Below are positions 39,017-51,728 of a stretch of DNA of 64,000 nucleotides, in pieces. This DNA is from Symbiodinium natans (taxonomy: Eukaryota; Sar; Dinophyceae; Suessiales; Symbiodiniaceae), in assembly GCA_905221605.1 (NCBI GenBank), contig CAJNDS010002613.1, positions 1 through 64,000 of the forward strand, written 5' to 3'. The notes beneath the pieces are model-generated. The model was not told the DNA's origin and ran no database searches. It saw nothing but the letters and a program-made list of their open reading frames with translations. The stretch's first letter is position 1, and the number at the start of each line of letters is the position of its first letter. The position numbers were made by a program, and so were the translations under genes.

Positions 39017-40489
39017 CTATGGCACGCTCTTGCTGGGAAGGATCTCCTTTGGCTTGAGGTTGTCTTTAACCTCGGCAATCTTGTTCAGGACGTCATTCAC
39101 ATTCCTGATGGCAAGAACTCTTGCTTTGTGCGGCACCCTCACCACACCACAAGAAGTGCACTTCACACTGCTGGCTACAGAATGTAGCTGCGTCTGCCAC
39201 TGCGACTTCTGCTTCTGGTGCTGCTCTCTGTCGCAGCCACTGCTGCGCAGCTCCAGCCCGTGCAGCCGAAGCACGAAGAGTCAAACGTCTTCTCGTACAT
39301 AAGCTCCACACCTGGGTAGGGCTTCTTCGAGTTCAGATACCAGATAACGCACACACATACGAACTCGCATCAGCTACAATGTCTGAAGAATCTTGCGGGG
39401 ACCACATGCAAACGCCAACTTACCCACCAAGCGTCCCGAAATGTTCAGCTCCTGCACTGTGAGATGTCGGAACTTGGACTTTGCAAAGTCACGGAAGAGG
39501 ACGTGACATCGAATCCCTTGGCAGCTTGTAAAAGGCCCAGTAGACTCAGTCACTTATACACACATTACATTGTCGACTTGATGCCTCCACGAATGCGAAA
39601 CCCAGAACGCATCATCGCAAACATCTCCATCAGTGCCTTGTCCATTCAAGCCGGGCATCGCTTTGCAGTCAGCAGATAAGGTGATCGCCATTCACGATTC
39701 TGTGGGTTCTTCATTTCGAGGCCATCGATGCAGATGATCCCTTCATGGATATCCACCTGGTCAAGCAGGCAATCGGTCGGCACGACATATGATGTGTCAT
39801 GTTTGGAAAGCAGCACATCAACGCTAGCGGCACGTACACGGAATCCACCCGCGACTCCATCTTCAGCACCTCAGCTCCCATCTCGTGAAGTGAACGTGAT
39901 ACTTGCACATAGGCACCACTTAGCACCAGCAGTTACACTGAGCTGACAAGGCACCAGATCACTTAGCGCCTTCAAGCCACTGGCAACTCTGGAGCCCATG
40001 ATGGCCTGCAGGGTGCCATGCTGATTTCCTTCCATGCTTGGACCGTTACACATGCCAGACTAGACCTACTATCCGCGTTGCTTTGGTGGCTTGTAGCTTC
40101 TTGTAGTCTTCCTGAGGATTCCCTGCACCTGCCTTTGCAGAGAAGACGAAAATAGGCACAGCCACAATCACAGCCTCGGAGCAAGAGACGAAGTCCCGAC
40201 GCAAAGTCGAGAGAGCGACAAGAAATTCCAGCGAAGGCTGCAGCAAAGCAACAGTGCAGCACAACAGTACTCGCAACAGCGTCGGTCTCACTGCCGGATT
40301 TCGGCTGGTGAAATAAACCTCGAAAGAAGCAGCCCAGCTGGATCTGTAACTGCCACAGCTCATGACAGCCTCGCCCGGACCAGAAGCTGTGGCACCGGCT
40401 ATCCATAAGGCAACATAGAGCAGCAGCGGCACAGACATGCCAATCGGAGCGGCGAAGCGACTTAAGTCGCAGCCAGCCTGCCGAGTCAC
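39017..40489 (-). CDS. Unrecognised multi-exon gene with membrane segments
   Basis: Several minus-strand stretches look like exons. The first (40046-40489) contains three hydrophobic segments (SVPLLLYVALWIAG, LLRVLLCCTVALLQ, AVIVAVPIFVF) and ends near NPQEDYKKLQATKATRIVG. Another (about 39690-39850) contains VDVLLSKHDTSYVVPTDCLL and GIICIDGLEMKNPQNREW. A third (about 39430-39520) contains FRDFAKSKFRHLTVQELNIS and is followed by a GTAAGT donor at 39420. The last contains LAIRNVNDVLNKIAEVKDNL and stops at 39017. The membrane exon is weakly reminiscent of an ion-channel voltage-sensor region, but I would not name it. One gene or two cannot be decided. Confidence 0.45.
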
Positions 40490-41147
40490 TTCTCAAGCTG
40501 CCTGTGCCTACTTGCAAAAAGCTTGAACCCACGTGCAGCAACTGTCGAATCCACGCCTCGCTCTCCATCAAGGGGGAAGCCGAAGCCTCGCAGAGAGCAA
40601 GGGTTGCATATGAACAGCCACAACAGCAAAGGGTGGGAGGGGCCAAAGTCCCAAAGAACAGAGGGCAGCCAGGAGGCACTCACTGGCGAGCCCCATGATG
40701 AGCAGGCCTCGGACTCGCTTCCTACAACACTACGTCTTTTTGTTGGCAAGATGCCGTGGCAAAATGCGAACTCTGACCTCTCAAGCACAAAGAAAGCTTC
40801 CACTAGCTTCCGCAATCAGAAACACCATGCAGCTGGACGGCCAGCCGCGCCCCTCCCTGCGATGGGATGGACCGCGGAGTCCTCACCAAAAGCACACCGT
40901 TGCAACATTACCTCTGCACTTCCCCGCACTGCATCTTTTTGAAGACTTCCAGCTCAAATACGTGCAATGAATGCAACAGAAAAGGCACAGAGTACGAATC
41001 CTTTAGGATCCTGGGAAGAAAGTGGGTTTCTGGCCTGGGCGATCGGGGCGACAGCTCCTCCTGAGCGCCGCTCAGCTCGAGGGTGCCGGCCCTTCGTTGG
41101 TTTCGGGTTTTCGGGTTTTTGTGTGGGATTTTCTGCTGGGTTCTTTC

Positions 41148-41173
41148 GGGGGGGGGGGGGGGGGGGGGGGGGG
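41148..41173. repeat. G homopolymer (26 bp)
   Basis: Twenty-six consecutive G on the plus strand. Homopolymer length is likely unreliable, and assembly errors are plausible here. Confidence 0.95.
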
Positions 41174-41722
41174 TGGGTTTGCTTCATTCCAACTGCATAG
41201 CAGTGCATAGCAACCTCACACGACACTGCAGGGATACAAACTGGCGCATCACACGGGCACTCATGCGCACACCTGCCATTCATACGCACTCTCCCTGCAA
41301 GTTCACATTCTGCCTTCCACACCTTCCCACCGTTGCATTTTAAATTGGGGGTGGGGAAAAGGGCACAAGAACCTTCTAGCGCAGTTGAGGCACCGAATCG
41401 GCAAGGGAGAGTATGTCGCCCCCTTACAAACAGCGACTTGAGACGATCAGCGCTGGAACAAAGTGAAACACAGTATGCAGCCCGTAGCTCCCGGACCTGT
41501 GCCCGCTTTCGTGCGAACGATGCTCGAGGCACTCTTGTGGACATGCGCAATCGCGGCAGAAGGAATCGTTGGCAAAATTCGGCCGAGATACCTGACTGCC
41601 CCATGCAAAAGCAGCACCTCCCTGCGACTGCATGGCTCCATCAGACACATGGGTGGCAGAACAGTCCCTTTCCGTGTGCTTCCTACGACATATTAGCTTG
41701 AGGATCAGTTTTGTCACATGGC

Positions 41723-41782
41723 TTAGCTTTCAATGCAGCTCATCATGCGTGAGGCCTAGCTTTCAATGCAGCTCATCATGCG
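41723..41782. repeat. Tandem duplication of a 34-bp unit
   Basis: TAGCTTTCAATGCAGCTCAT followed by CATGCG occurs twice, starting near 41724 and 41757, in direct orientation. It is a short recent tandem duplication in otherwise unannotated sequence. Confidence 0.85.
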
Positions 41783-41789
41783 CGAAGCT

Positions 41790-43740
41790 CGCTAAGCAGT
41801 TAGAGCTGCAGAGTCCCAGTCCACAAGTCGGCGTGCCTTTTTTCATCGAGATTGCAACACAGTGCTCACTTACCTGCTTGGCAACTTTCCGAGCGCAGGA
41901 CACACGCGGCCGCGCATTGCGACCCGTAGCACCTGTCGAACTGAGCGGTCTTTCCACAAGGCCGCCATGAATGCAAACAGACATGGGCAGGCCTGCTGTC
42001 TGCTTCATCACTCCTCGATCCTCACGGTGCAGCTTCTAAAGGGCCGCGGCTGCAAATCGAGCCAAAAGCAGCAATGCGAACCTGCTCAGCAAAATCAGCA
42101 AAAAGATCTCACAAGGCAGAGGGCAACGATACACGACGACGACTGCTACCCAACAGGATCATGCTGCACTCACAAACTGCTGAACCACACCGTCGAAGTG
42201 TTTTCGGCATCTTTGTCCGTGCAGAGTTGGTCTAACGGTGTCTAAAAGAACACAGCGAACAGCGTCCACGCGATTTCGCTAGGCCCACTTCAACGCAGGA
42301 GCTGGGGCGAGCAAGCGATGCCTGAAGAAGATAACATCAGCGGCCCTCAGGAAGGAACATGGACTGTTTCCGGGCCATTGGGCGCTTGCCCACCTTGGCT
42401 TTTGAAGAGCTGGTGCTGCCGCGGCAGACAGCAGTGAATTCAGGGCCTTAGTAGCTGTCAGTCGGAAGCCATGCAGTCAGAGGAAACGCAGAGTATGCGA
42501 GAATGACAGGAGCATCTGAAACGAAGCTGCCCAGCGCAGATGCGCTCGAAACACAGAGGCCAATGTGTACTCCAGCAGGCAGGCGGCACCCCTGGAACTG
42601 CGGCAATCCGCACAAAGCCCTGAATCCCTAGTTCACCAGGCTCCATGTTGTCTTGACCTCAGTCAAGACAGCCGCTGCCCGCCTATCCAAGCGCTCCTTT
42701 AAGCAGACCAAGGAATCCTCGCATGTTGCACACATAGATTGCAACCGTAGGCAGCCGCAAGCTCTAGATTCTTTGCACTTTACGAGTCCTCTTCGCATGG
42801 AGCTTGGTGCAGTCTGCCTGCCTCAAGTGGCTAAGAATGCGTAAACTTCGTGTGGATGCTTCATTTTGGCTTGCAGAATCAGCACCAACTGACATCCAGG
42901 TGACCACCCCGAAGCAGCGGTTGGCGAAGTCTGCCTCTCTGAATTACACATGGCCAAGCCACTCTCAAGCCTAGGCACGGAAACTGCAGCAAGCGGTGCA
43001 CTTGAACTGCCACGTCTGCCAAGCTACATGCCAGGCCAGTCGAACCTTCAAGGCTTCCGGAAAACGTATCCGTATCAGATCATTCGAAGCTACTGCCGTG
43101 AACACAGATCGTGGCTGGCATGCTAACCATCGGCTTTGCTCGCATCTGACTGGGGACCTTGAGCCTCATCAAACTGTCAGCCCGGTTGGCCACCGCCACC
43201 GCATCCTGCCATCTTCTGCCCCAACGCCGCATGCCTGCAAGAGCCTGTCGGCCTTACTTCCACCTTGTTTCAGCCACCAAGTGCCCGGCAGTGTGCAAGG
43301 TTTCGCCCGCATTGTTCAAGCTCCCCATCTCCAAACTTCTGGCGAAAAAAACGCTTAGCACTTCAGGAGCCCCTGCGAGTACTTCCACACTTACAGAAGC
43401 TATTTTGCATGCCTTGTGCCAGCGTATGGCAACGCCCAAGCATCAGAGGTGGTCACCCCCAACGGCGACCTGGAAGGAGGGAAACAAGAGCCGCAGGACT
43501 GTGACCTGCTTGCGAGTCGGTGGTGCATGTGCTGACGCGTTAGGCGCCTGACCTTGTTCTGCGCTTTTCTGGGCTGCCTTCTGGTTTCCTTGAGTATGCA
43601 CCCAAGGGCCAGGCAGTTGGAAAAATCTGTGTCTACGACATGTTTGCACGTGAGGGTGTGTGCGCGCGTATGTAGTTGACTCATCCAGAAGCCACCACGC
43701 CGCAGGGAAAAGACCACTGTCTTGAAACTTCATTCATTTT
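41790..43740. other. No supported feature
   Basis: Balanced-GC DNA with short open frames on both strands and no family recognised. A minus-strand stretch at 43254-43439 is open but not convincing. Confidence 0.4.
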
Positions 43741-44060
43741 CGCTCGTCTTCACGTGTCTTCACTTGTGTTCGCTCCTCGCTCGTCTTCGCTCGCGTTGGC
43801 GTGTCTTCGCTCGCCTCGCGTGTCTTCGTGGGTCTTTGCTCGTTTCGAGTGTCTTCGCTCGTTTTCGAGTGTCTTCGTGCGTCTTCGCTCGTCTGCGCGT
43901 GCCTTTGGTCGTCTTCGGGTGTTCGCTCGTCTTCGCGTGTCTTTGCTCATCTTCCTGCGTCTTCGCTCGCTTTCGCAAGTCTTCGCTCGTCTTATCTCGT
44001 CTTCGGGTAGTCTCGTCTTCACGTGTTCTCGCATCTTCGCGTGGCTGCGCAGATCGCGCC
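43741..44060. repeat. Degenerate TCTTCGCTCGT-type tandem repeat
   Basis: About 30 degenerate copies of a unit near 10-11 bp, with words TCTTCGCTCG, TCTTCGTG and GTGTCTTCG. The array lacks stops in most frames, producing Ser/Arg/Leu-rich frames on plus and Arg/Lys/Glu/Thr-rich frames on minus. None of these should be read as a gene without transcript support. Confidence 0.85.
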
Positions 44061-44559
44061 GCCGACACAATCACGTATTTAAAGATTGCTCGTTTCCAAT
44101 GCTGTGTACATGCAGGCGGTCCATTCCAGCAGCGCATTGCGCAAGAGGTGGGGCATTGCAGCACAACCAAAACTGCCTCATGCGATGCACTGTCAGTAGT
44201 GATCGGAATCTGCGCCCGTGCTCACGGAGTAACGTGGCCGTTACGCCCAAAGCGCCGGTCGCACACGTTGTCCATTGATGCTGCCAAGGGCCGTCTCTGG
44301 CTTGATGGCCGCCACTTCTCATGGACAGCGAAAACAAGCTGAGCACGTACCAACTTCCAAACTGATCGCTCCAGAGCGCAAGCGCCTCAATCAAACAGGC
44401 TGAGCTGCACAATGCAGGAAAGGTTTCATCCAAACTACTCCTTCTTTCCATCTTTGTCTTCTTGTTCGGGCATTCCATTGGCTGTCAAGTCCCAAACCAC
44501 GAAGCTGGGAGATCTGGAACGGGGGAGCTGCCAGCCAGGCCTGCCGCATCACCCTCACG

Positions 44560-46750
44560 ATTCCTCATCCGACCATTGCAGCCTCATGACCCGTGCCTTC
44601 CAGGACGTCCAGCAGCAAATCAGCCTGGCAGAGGGCACATGATGGAGCTCGATGACTGGCACCTGGTAACCAACAAGCCCCCGCTCATCAAGGACCCATC
44701 GCAGCCTTTGCCGGCACCACGCCCTTGTGGCTTTGAGCTCCAGAGACTTTTGGCGTGCCTAAAGTCAACAAGACATGATTGGCGTGCGCATCCCAAATCC
44801 CAGCTTTTCAAAACTAAACAAAGAAGGAAGTCCGACGGGGTATTACCACTGCACCTGCTTGTACTTAATTCGATCAGAACACCTGGTGATGCCATCGACG
44901 CAGCTCTCGTCTGAGCGCAGTCCTTGAAGCATCTCTCAAAGTGGCGGCAAGGGTTGTGAGTGCCCGGAGCCTCCGGCGGCGCCAAGACACACAAGTCAAC
45001 GGGAAGGATTACGCACCCTTGGTAAGGACATTGCAGAAATGCAAGTAGGTAATGCATCAGACAAAGCTTGTGAGCCTGGCCCGTTCCACTGCAATCTCGG
45101 CAGCTGCAGCCAACTCGGCCGAAATGGCTCTGTCCTAGCGATCTTCAACTCGGACCAGCTTCAACACGAGATTGGAGCTCGCACAAAAAAAAGGATCGGC
45201 GCGCCTCCCCCACGAAGGATCGCCACTCGGCCTGTGCAAAAGACTGCCTAACCAACAGCAAGCAAAAAGCCTTCACGGGTCTGGGCATCTTCCTGCTCGT
45301 TTGAAGCAAAGATGGTGCCGCCTCAAGTTTCTGCTGTTCCCAAGACAAGGTCCGAGCAATGGCCTGGCTGCAGGAAGAGCCACTGAACCGGCAATGTGTC
45401 GACCAAATCGCCACCCGGGCAATTTGTGGGCCAGCCCACCTTCAAAGCTCGCCAGCGCTCCCAGGCCACCACCAGCCGCCGGATTTCGGCACTGTGCAGG
45501 ACCTTCGAGGGACAACCTTCCCTTCTACAAGGCGACATAAGTGTCCACTGCTGCCCCTTCTGTCACGGGCCCAGCTAGTGGACACGCCGTTTTCAGAGAA
45601 ATTGGCACTGGATGCAAGGCATTTTGGTCTCTGTGTGTGGTTGCAAGAGCCTGCGCCAGCTGCCGCGCCAGCCATGCAAGTTGATTCGCCCTGCTTGCTC
45701 TCGATGCAGAGAATTCCTTACTTCGCCAAGAATGGCTGGAATGTAAAGCCACAAATAGAAGGTCACATCACAACAGCCCAAGGTTAAACACTCTCAAGTG
45801 ACTGTAGATAACTGCCCCGTGCTCCGTGCTGTGGCAGTGGTGTTGGTCTTGGCCTGGCCAACCTGACAAAGCTTTATGGCCAGGCAAGCGGCTTACAAGC
45901 CTTCTTCCTGCCTTGTGCACAGAAGCACTCATTGCCCTGAGTGCTGCAGTGAGGCCAGGCTCCTGCAAACCACGCGCCATGACAAGCCCATGACCCTCAA
46001 TCCGCAAAAAGCGTTGCCTCAGCAGGCTGCTGCCATTGCTGGCATGGCTCCGGTGCCTCCGACCAACAAGTGACAACTGAACGTTCCTGGCCTGATGCTT
46101 TCCCAGGCACGCAAAGAGCACACAATGAACACACACACACACACACACACTGAACACACACGCACACTGTGCTCACAAACTAGCAATGCACGTACGTAGT
46201 TGTCTACACGACATTTGACAAAACAGATCGCAATTCGGGGCGGCACCTCGTTCGCAAATTTCACAATTGCCACTTGCCATTTGCGAAGCGCAGTGCTTTG
46301 TGCTTTCGACACCGGTGCTCGCAGGATCTCGGCTCGAAAAGCGTGACCACACGCGACCCAAGATGTTGCTGATTGCTGCTAACTGTCAACCGATGTGCGC
46401 CAACAGCTCGAAAGGTACTGGGTAGTGGACCATGCCCAGCAATCTGGCGGCTGCGCGCTGTTCTCGCTTGGCTGCCCCTTACCATGCAGATTGCGACCGT
46501 GTCTTGGCAAAATTGTGCAAGACCAGCCAGACTTTCTTTACTCAGTATGGCAAACATGCCTCGTGAGACATCCCATAAGGCAGAAGAGTCTGCAACAAGT
46601 GGCGAAACCTGGCATCGCTTGGGCACTACAGTGGCGTGTCCGATGCTGCGCAGGCGAAAGGAGCATCTAGGCAAGGTGGTTCGCCTCGGCTTCCTGCCGA
46701 GAAGCGTCTGGAACAAGCAGACCCGGATCGGGCCTCCTTCCAACCCATGC
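44560..46750 (-). other. Scattered exon-like stretches, unassigned
   Basis: Minus-strand stretches near 44570-44630 (ADLLLDVLEGTGHEAAMVG), 44900-45000 (a helical segment) and 46480-46620 (ADSSALWDVSRGMFAILSK) have coding-like composition. They are too short and isolated to join. The region also holds an (AC)n run at 46131-46150. No function can be given. Confidence 0.25.
46131..46150. repeat. (AC)n microsatellite
   Basis: Uninterrupted AC dinucleotides, followed by a second, broken ACACAC stretch to about 46165. Confidence 0.95.
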
Positions 46751-46873
46751 CAAATTTTCTGACGCCACCCCCCCCCCGCCCTGTGGGACCCCCCCCAATC
46801 CCTTGGAGGAGCTGCAAACCGATGCCGTGGAGGGTCCCGCTTGTCGGTGGCTCCTACAGGGGGAGTGCCTCAA

Positions 46874-47001
46874 AACCCCCTTCCCCCCCCCCCACCCCAC
46901 CCCACCCCCCGCCCCACCCCCCCCCCCCCCCCCCCCACCCCCCCCACCCCCCCCCACCCCCCCCCCACCCCCCCTCACCCTCCCCACCCCCCCCCCCCCA
47001 C
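46874..47001. repeat. C-rich low-complexity tract
   Basis: About 125 bp of C runs interrupted mainly by single A or T, in the pattern CCCCCACCCC. It gives artefactual poly-Pro/His frames on plus and poly-Gly frames on minus. The other strand is G-run DNA capable of quadruplex structure. Confidence 0.9.
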
Positions 47002-47779
47002 CTGCGAAACCCTCTTTCCTCCTTTCCTGTCCTGGGACCGGCCCGGCTGCCGAGGCGGCGCGCGCAAGCGTTTACAATTACTTTGGTGGCTCCTCGGCTC
47101 ACGGCACAATCGGATTATACGTCTCAGCATCTTAGATTTTGTCTTCGCAGCAACCTTTGCAGCAGCTTCCGCGCTCGGCTTAAATGCCGCTGCTGGCTGG
47201 ATCTGTTTGTAACCAACTGATGCGGCTACAAACTACAGAAGCTTGTCGGCATTTCTCGGCGGTGGGGCTGGGGCAAAAAAAACCTCTCACGAAGAAAATC
47301 TGGGGAGTCTGCTACTCAACGGGTGCCGTGCGATCTTGGACTCCAAGACCGTGGCGAGGAATCTCCGTCCACTTCAGCTCAACACGACGCGGGAGCAGTG
47401 CATTGGTGCGACACTCCGGCCATGCATGGGCCGCGTCACTCCTGCGTCACCGGCGCCAGGCTGCTTACTGCTTACGTGAGGGCGATATTTTGGGCCTGGC
47501 CCGGTTGACTTTGTAAGCCGCCAAAAGGGACGCAGCGCCTCCGCAAGCTGCTCGCTTCTCGCCTCAAGGCATATGCCTTCCTGTTGTAGCTAATTACTTT
47601 AGCTTTGTTTCAGATTACTTTAATATCAGACACGAGCAAGCGAATATGGCATCTGGAGGCGAACCGCAGATTGGCGGATAGCACGAAGGTTTCAGATCGG
47701 CAAATAAATCACCCAAGACACAAGCTCACATTCGAGTAGCAGCCAAGAAGCAGGCCAGGACAGGTGCAGCACATCCTGG

Positions 47780-49050
47780 ACGCAACAGCACACATCATCG
47801 CGACGTGACATCACGGATGAAGACCTCGAGAGCTTAGCGGGCCCGTAAATAATGTCCGAAGCTTGTTTCATTTTGGATTTGTTGAAGACTTGTTCCAGGA
47901 TTTCGAGGGTCACGATCCTCTTGACTGCAGACTGCGTGGCGAAGGCTCTTGCAAGTATGAAGGGTGAAACACGGAAAATACTTATTCTTAACTTATTCTC
48001 AGCAGAAAGAAAAACCAACATACAGGCATCAAAACAATACACCAAGCTCAATTGCGGCCCACTGGCAGTTCACAGGTGCCGCATGCCCTACTGGCCACCA
48101 GAATATCCGGGCCCTAAGTGCTGAAAACGTACGCCATTTGCACTAGCTGGCTGCCAGATACAGCATGTCACGACGGCAGTTTTTTATGTTTTCCGCATTC
48201 GTGCTTACTATTACTTACTCACAGGCTCCAAATCCTCGAATCTCTAATTTGACTTTGTTTGCTTGAGTTGCGAGCCGTCCATTGCGCAACACATGTTGCC
48301 AACACGGCTGAAGGAAGGCGATTTACGATATTGACATGATGCAAGGAAAACCTTACAGACTTTGCAAGGAGAGCCGAGGGTTTTTCACTTTTTGACTTGG
48401 TGTGAAGAATTCCCTTCCAAGGCGCTGTGACATCTTTGGAGAAGCCAGCCATGTTCAGCACCCTTTGGATCAGCTTGATTCATGACAGGAGCTGTGATGT
48501 TGTTTGGCCCACATCTTTTCAACACCTTGCCACGAGTTCGCATTGCTTCCGGGTTGCCCGCTCCAAGCGCTTGCGGGTTCCAAATCGACAACAAGTCTTA
48601 AAACACTCTGTTGGCATCCTTCCCAGTGTTTCACGAAGGCAAGCAACCTCCCAACAAACCTAGCGCAGAGGATCATATGATACTGAATAGCACTGAACGA
48701 GTGAAACGTGCTGCACGTATGGCCGACAAGATGCCAAACACAGTGCTGGCAGCGCTGGTATGCTTTTCCCGAGCAAGCCAATTTCCAGAGCGTTTCCGCA
48801 CCGAGTTCTCATGTGGGTTGTTCAGGATGTAAAGTTTTTGAGGCTGTTGCATGCGCTCACTTGCCACGAACATCGCTTTTCCTTCAGGAATGAGAACCCT
48901 ATAAACCCTAAACCCAAATCGCCAAAGCCTAACCGCCCGACGACCCAAGCCCGATCCCTGTAACTGTCGGCGTTTCGATGCAAGCTGAGGTGCACAAAGC
49001 GACAACCGGTTCGAGGATCGTGACCACGACACGTCCGATCCCGGAAGCAA
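47780..49050 (-). other. Exon-like minus-strand stretches of an unrecognised gene
   Basis: The segment at about 47780-47960 contains RAFATQSAVKRIVTLEILEQ and KMKQASDIIYGPAKLS. Those at about 48380-48560 and 48670-48830 contain NMAGFSKDVTAPWKGIL and KLYILNNPHENSVRKRSGNW. The composition is protein-like and each runs in a different minus frame, as exons would. I cannot name the product or prove that they belong together. Confidence 0.35.
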
Positions 49051-49459
49051 CGCAAACAGTTCATCAACTCAGAAGAAACCCAAATTCCAAATATCAGTTG
49101 GCAGGTCTGGTCTTACCTTTAACACACATGTCCCGAACAGCATTACACAGGCATTACAACACGTCCTTCCACCGCTTCCATGCCATCGCAACCAGAAAGC
49201 TGTTGCGAATTTGTTGCCGCAAGTGGCCTAGGCTCGCATGACAGAAACCGGTCTGGAAACGACCCACGGTCACGGTCAAGGACGAACTACAAACATGATG
49301 GTGATCACATTTTGGCTCAAGGATTTTTTTGAAACGCTTTGACATTGTGTTTCTTTTGGTTGGACCGTGCCGCCACATGCCATGTCTGCCGCTCTGATCG
49401 GACAGCTCCTTTCGTCATGCGACGGAGCCAATTCCGCGAGCGCGTGGCCCGCACGCAAG

Positions 49460-50262
49460 ACCCACAATACCTTGTGCAGGGGGGAGAGGCGGCGCTACAC
49501 GAAAATGTCAGGGGCATCAGGTCGCACCCCGGCAGTGCTGCTGGCGCACCTTCTCGGCGACGACAGCACTGCGCCCGAGATCGCCAGCACCCTTGCTCCG
49601 CGCCAGCCCCCACACTGGCTCGCCGACAGGGGTCAGCGAGGGCGTGGCGCGAGTCGCATAGCGCAGACACCCCAGCTCCCCCGATGCTCCGAAGGATGCG
49701 TCGAGCCCCTTGCGTCGCCGACTTTTCGCATTCGCACTTGAGCGCGTGGAGGAGGCCGACAACCCGGGCCCACCGCCAGAAAGCGACATTGCGGCACGCC
49801 GCAAGCACGCGATACACGCATTGGGTCAGATGCGGCTCCTGGCGCCGGCTGAACGCGTTCCATGCGATGCCGAGACAATTCCGGCAACGCTTACACTACC
49901 CTTTCGCCTCGCCTCGTATGTGCTGGCAGTCGCAGCATTTAAGGGCCCTGGACCGGTGCCGCGCGCGCCTCGGGGCTGCACGAAACGTTGGCCGGCGCGA
50001 CACAGGTGTCGTTTGTGCTGGCAGGCGCGGCATTTAGGGGCCCTGGACCAGTTCCGCCCGCGCCTCGGGGCCGCGCGCGCCTCGCGCGAAACGTTGGCAG
50101 GCGCGACACAGGTGTCGTTTATGTTTTTTTTGTCGGCCTTTTTCCACCGCGCGCGCCTCGCGCGAAACGTTGGCAGGCGCGACACAGGTGTCGTTTATGT
50201 TTTTTTTTGTCGGCCTTCGTCCACTGTCAGACGCCGTCATACGCCGTCACCGAGCCTACAGC
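49460..50262. repeat. GC-rich region with three copies of an interspersed repeat
   Basis: A unit of about 70-100 bp recurs. It includes GGCATTTAGGGGCCCTGGACC, read here in two parts (GGCATTTAGG and GGCCCTGGACC), then CGAAACGTTGGC and GGCGCGACACAGGTGTCGTT. Copies lie near 49930-50015, 50020-50125 and 50155-50210. A diverged copy is at 54303-54415. GACACAGGTGTC is a perfect inverted repeat around AG. The repeat accompanies the reverse-transcriptase fragments and may be part of their untranslated ends. Confidence 0.7.
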
Positions 50263-50720
50263 CTACCCACAGCTACGGGCGGGCAAGGCCGCGGCTAGGC
50301 TGTGGCCCGGCTTGCCTCGTGCAGAGCCGGGGCCGGTCCGGCAGCACAGCGCTCGGTCTGCAGTCGCAGCTCCAGGAACGTAGCTGCAAGCTCGTTGCGC
50401 AGCAACCGCGATGAGGCCGCTCCACCGGAGCACCCACGCGGCCTGTGCGGCGGGACGGGGCACAGCCGGCGTCGCGGAGGCGCACGCACGCGCGAGGAGG
50501 CGAAGGAAGAAGGCCCACCAACCTCGAGTCTCAGCTGACAACCAAGCGGCATCGCCTGGCGCGGTCAAGCTCAGGGTAAGTCTGCGCTTGCACCTGGCAG
50601 CAGCACGCACAGCGGCGCCCGGCTGGGTTTCAGTGCCAGGGTGCGGTCTTCCTTCCCGGGAAGCATCGACTGCGAGCTGGGCGCCGTGCCACAGCGGTAG
50701 GCTGTTGCACACGACTTCAA
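50263..50720 (-). pseudogene. Fragment of a non-LTR-like reverse transcriptase protein, C-terminal part
   Basis: The minus-strand frame contains FLRLLARACASATPAVPRPA followed by AAWVLRWSGLIAVAAQRA. This matches the C-terminal region seen in the better-preserved copy at 55.6-55.85 kb (alternating LLAR...PPALR...YVARWSALL pattern). Related sequences are, to my knowledge, abundant in dinoflagellate genomes. No RT catalytic motif lies in this fragment. The frame remains open upstream to 51036, but this is mainly GC-bias. Confidence 0.55.
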
Positions 50721-50942
50721 TGCGCCGGGAGTCGTGGATTAGCACGTTCAAGTTCATGGCGGACAAAGCCACGTTGCGACCAACCCGAGCTCCGGCTTCC
50801 TGGCAGACCCATGCTATGGCACGCTCAATTGGAACTGCGCGGGAGGTGAGCACTCCGGACGTGCACCGTTTTTTTTTCCCGCACGTTTTTTTCCCGCACG
50901 TTTTTGCTCCTGCCCATGCTGGGTTCATCATGGTCGGCTCGG

Positions 50943-51640
50943 CTAGGAGGCCTCTACGGCCCCGCGGCATCCGCGAAGCTCCAGCACGCGGTCCAGCGGT
51001 GGCTCTTGCGTCGCCGCCCTCGTCGCTGCCGGCCAAACTCGCCTGCTGCCGACAGCGCCATGGGTCGCTGCACCGCGAAGGACTGGCGCGTCCACCACCG
51101 GCGAGCCCGCTGCCGCCGCAATGTCGGCGGGGCCCGCCGTCTGCGTAGCCGCACGAGGTCGCGTACCAGGTTCAGGGCACCCGCACTCCAGCGGCCCACG
51201 ACTTCGGCGCCGAGGACCACGAGGCGTGGCCTGTTTGCGGCGTTCGGCGGCAGTCAGCGAGGCCCCGTCTTGCTCAGCTGCGCGGCCTTGTGGCTGTCCG
51301 CGGGACAGGGGGGATACCAGCGTCGCATCGGGGCAGTAGTGTGCGTGAGCCATTGCTGCGGAACGACGTGCCGCGCTGGCCCCACCGCTGCGCCCCGCCT
51401 TCGCGCAGACGACGACAGCCCGCGCAGTCAGGAAAGGGTCCCACACACGCAGCCGGCCGCGATGGCGACGTCGGCTGCGCAGGCGGTCACGCCGGAGCAG
51501 GGGGGGGGCGCTGGATGGCGTTGACCTCGCTGATGAGCTGCGCCACCCCGTGCCCACCATCCAGGAAATCCCACCTTCAGCGTCGCATTGCGTGGCGCGC
51601 TCGTGCAGGCGATTGGAGCCCTCAAAGCAGCGAGGGGATC
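50943..51640 (-). pseudogene. Second C-terminal reverse-transcriptase fragment
   Basis: Minus-strand text includes YCPDATLVSPLSR and, in a shifted frame, VLGAEVVGRWSAGALNLVRD followed by an Arg-rich APPTLRRQRARRWW. The same blocks in the same order occur in the copy at 55.5-55.85 kb. At least one frameshift separates them, so the copy is dead. Confidence 0.55.
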
Positions 51641-51728
51641 GAATGTTGCAGTCCCGCCGCGTCCCGGGCTTAGAAATTGTTTTTGCTAGCCCCGCGCATG
51701 CTTCTCGCCCGCTTGCCGGAGCAAGGAC

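Noticed and set aside
40046-40489. Two-pore or voltage-gated channel assignment
   Set aside because: The match to an S4/S5-like region is too weak, and no pore loop was found.
43722-44342. Plus-strand frame of 206 codons, Ser/Arg/Leu-rich
   Set aside because: It is built on the TCTTCGCTCGT-type repeat and is mirrored by open frames on the other strand.
46636-47220. Proline-rich frames and their glycine-rich complements
   Set aside because: They are translations of the C-rich tract.
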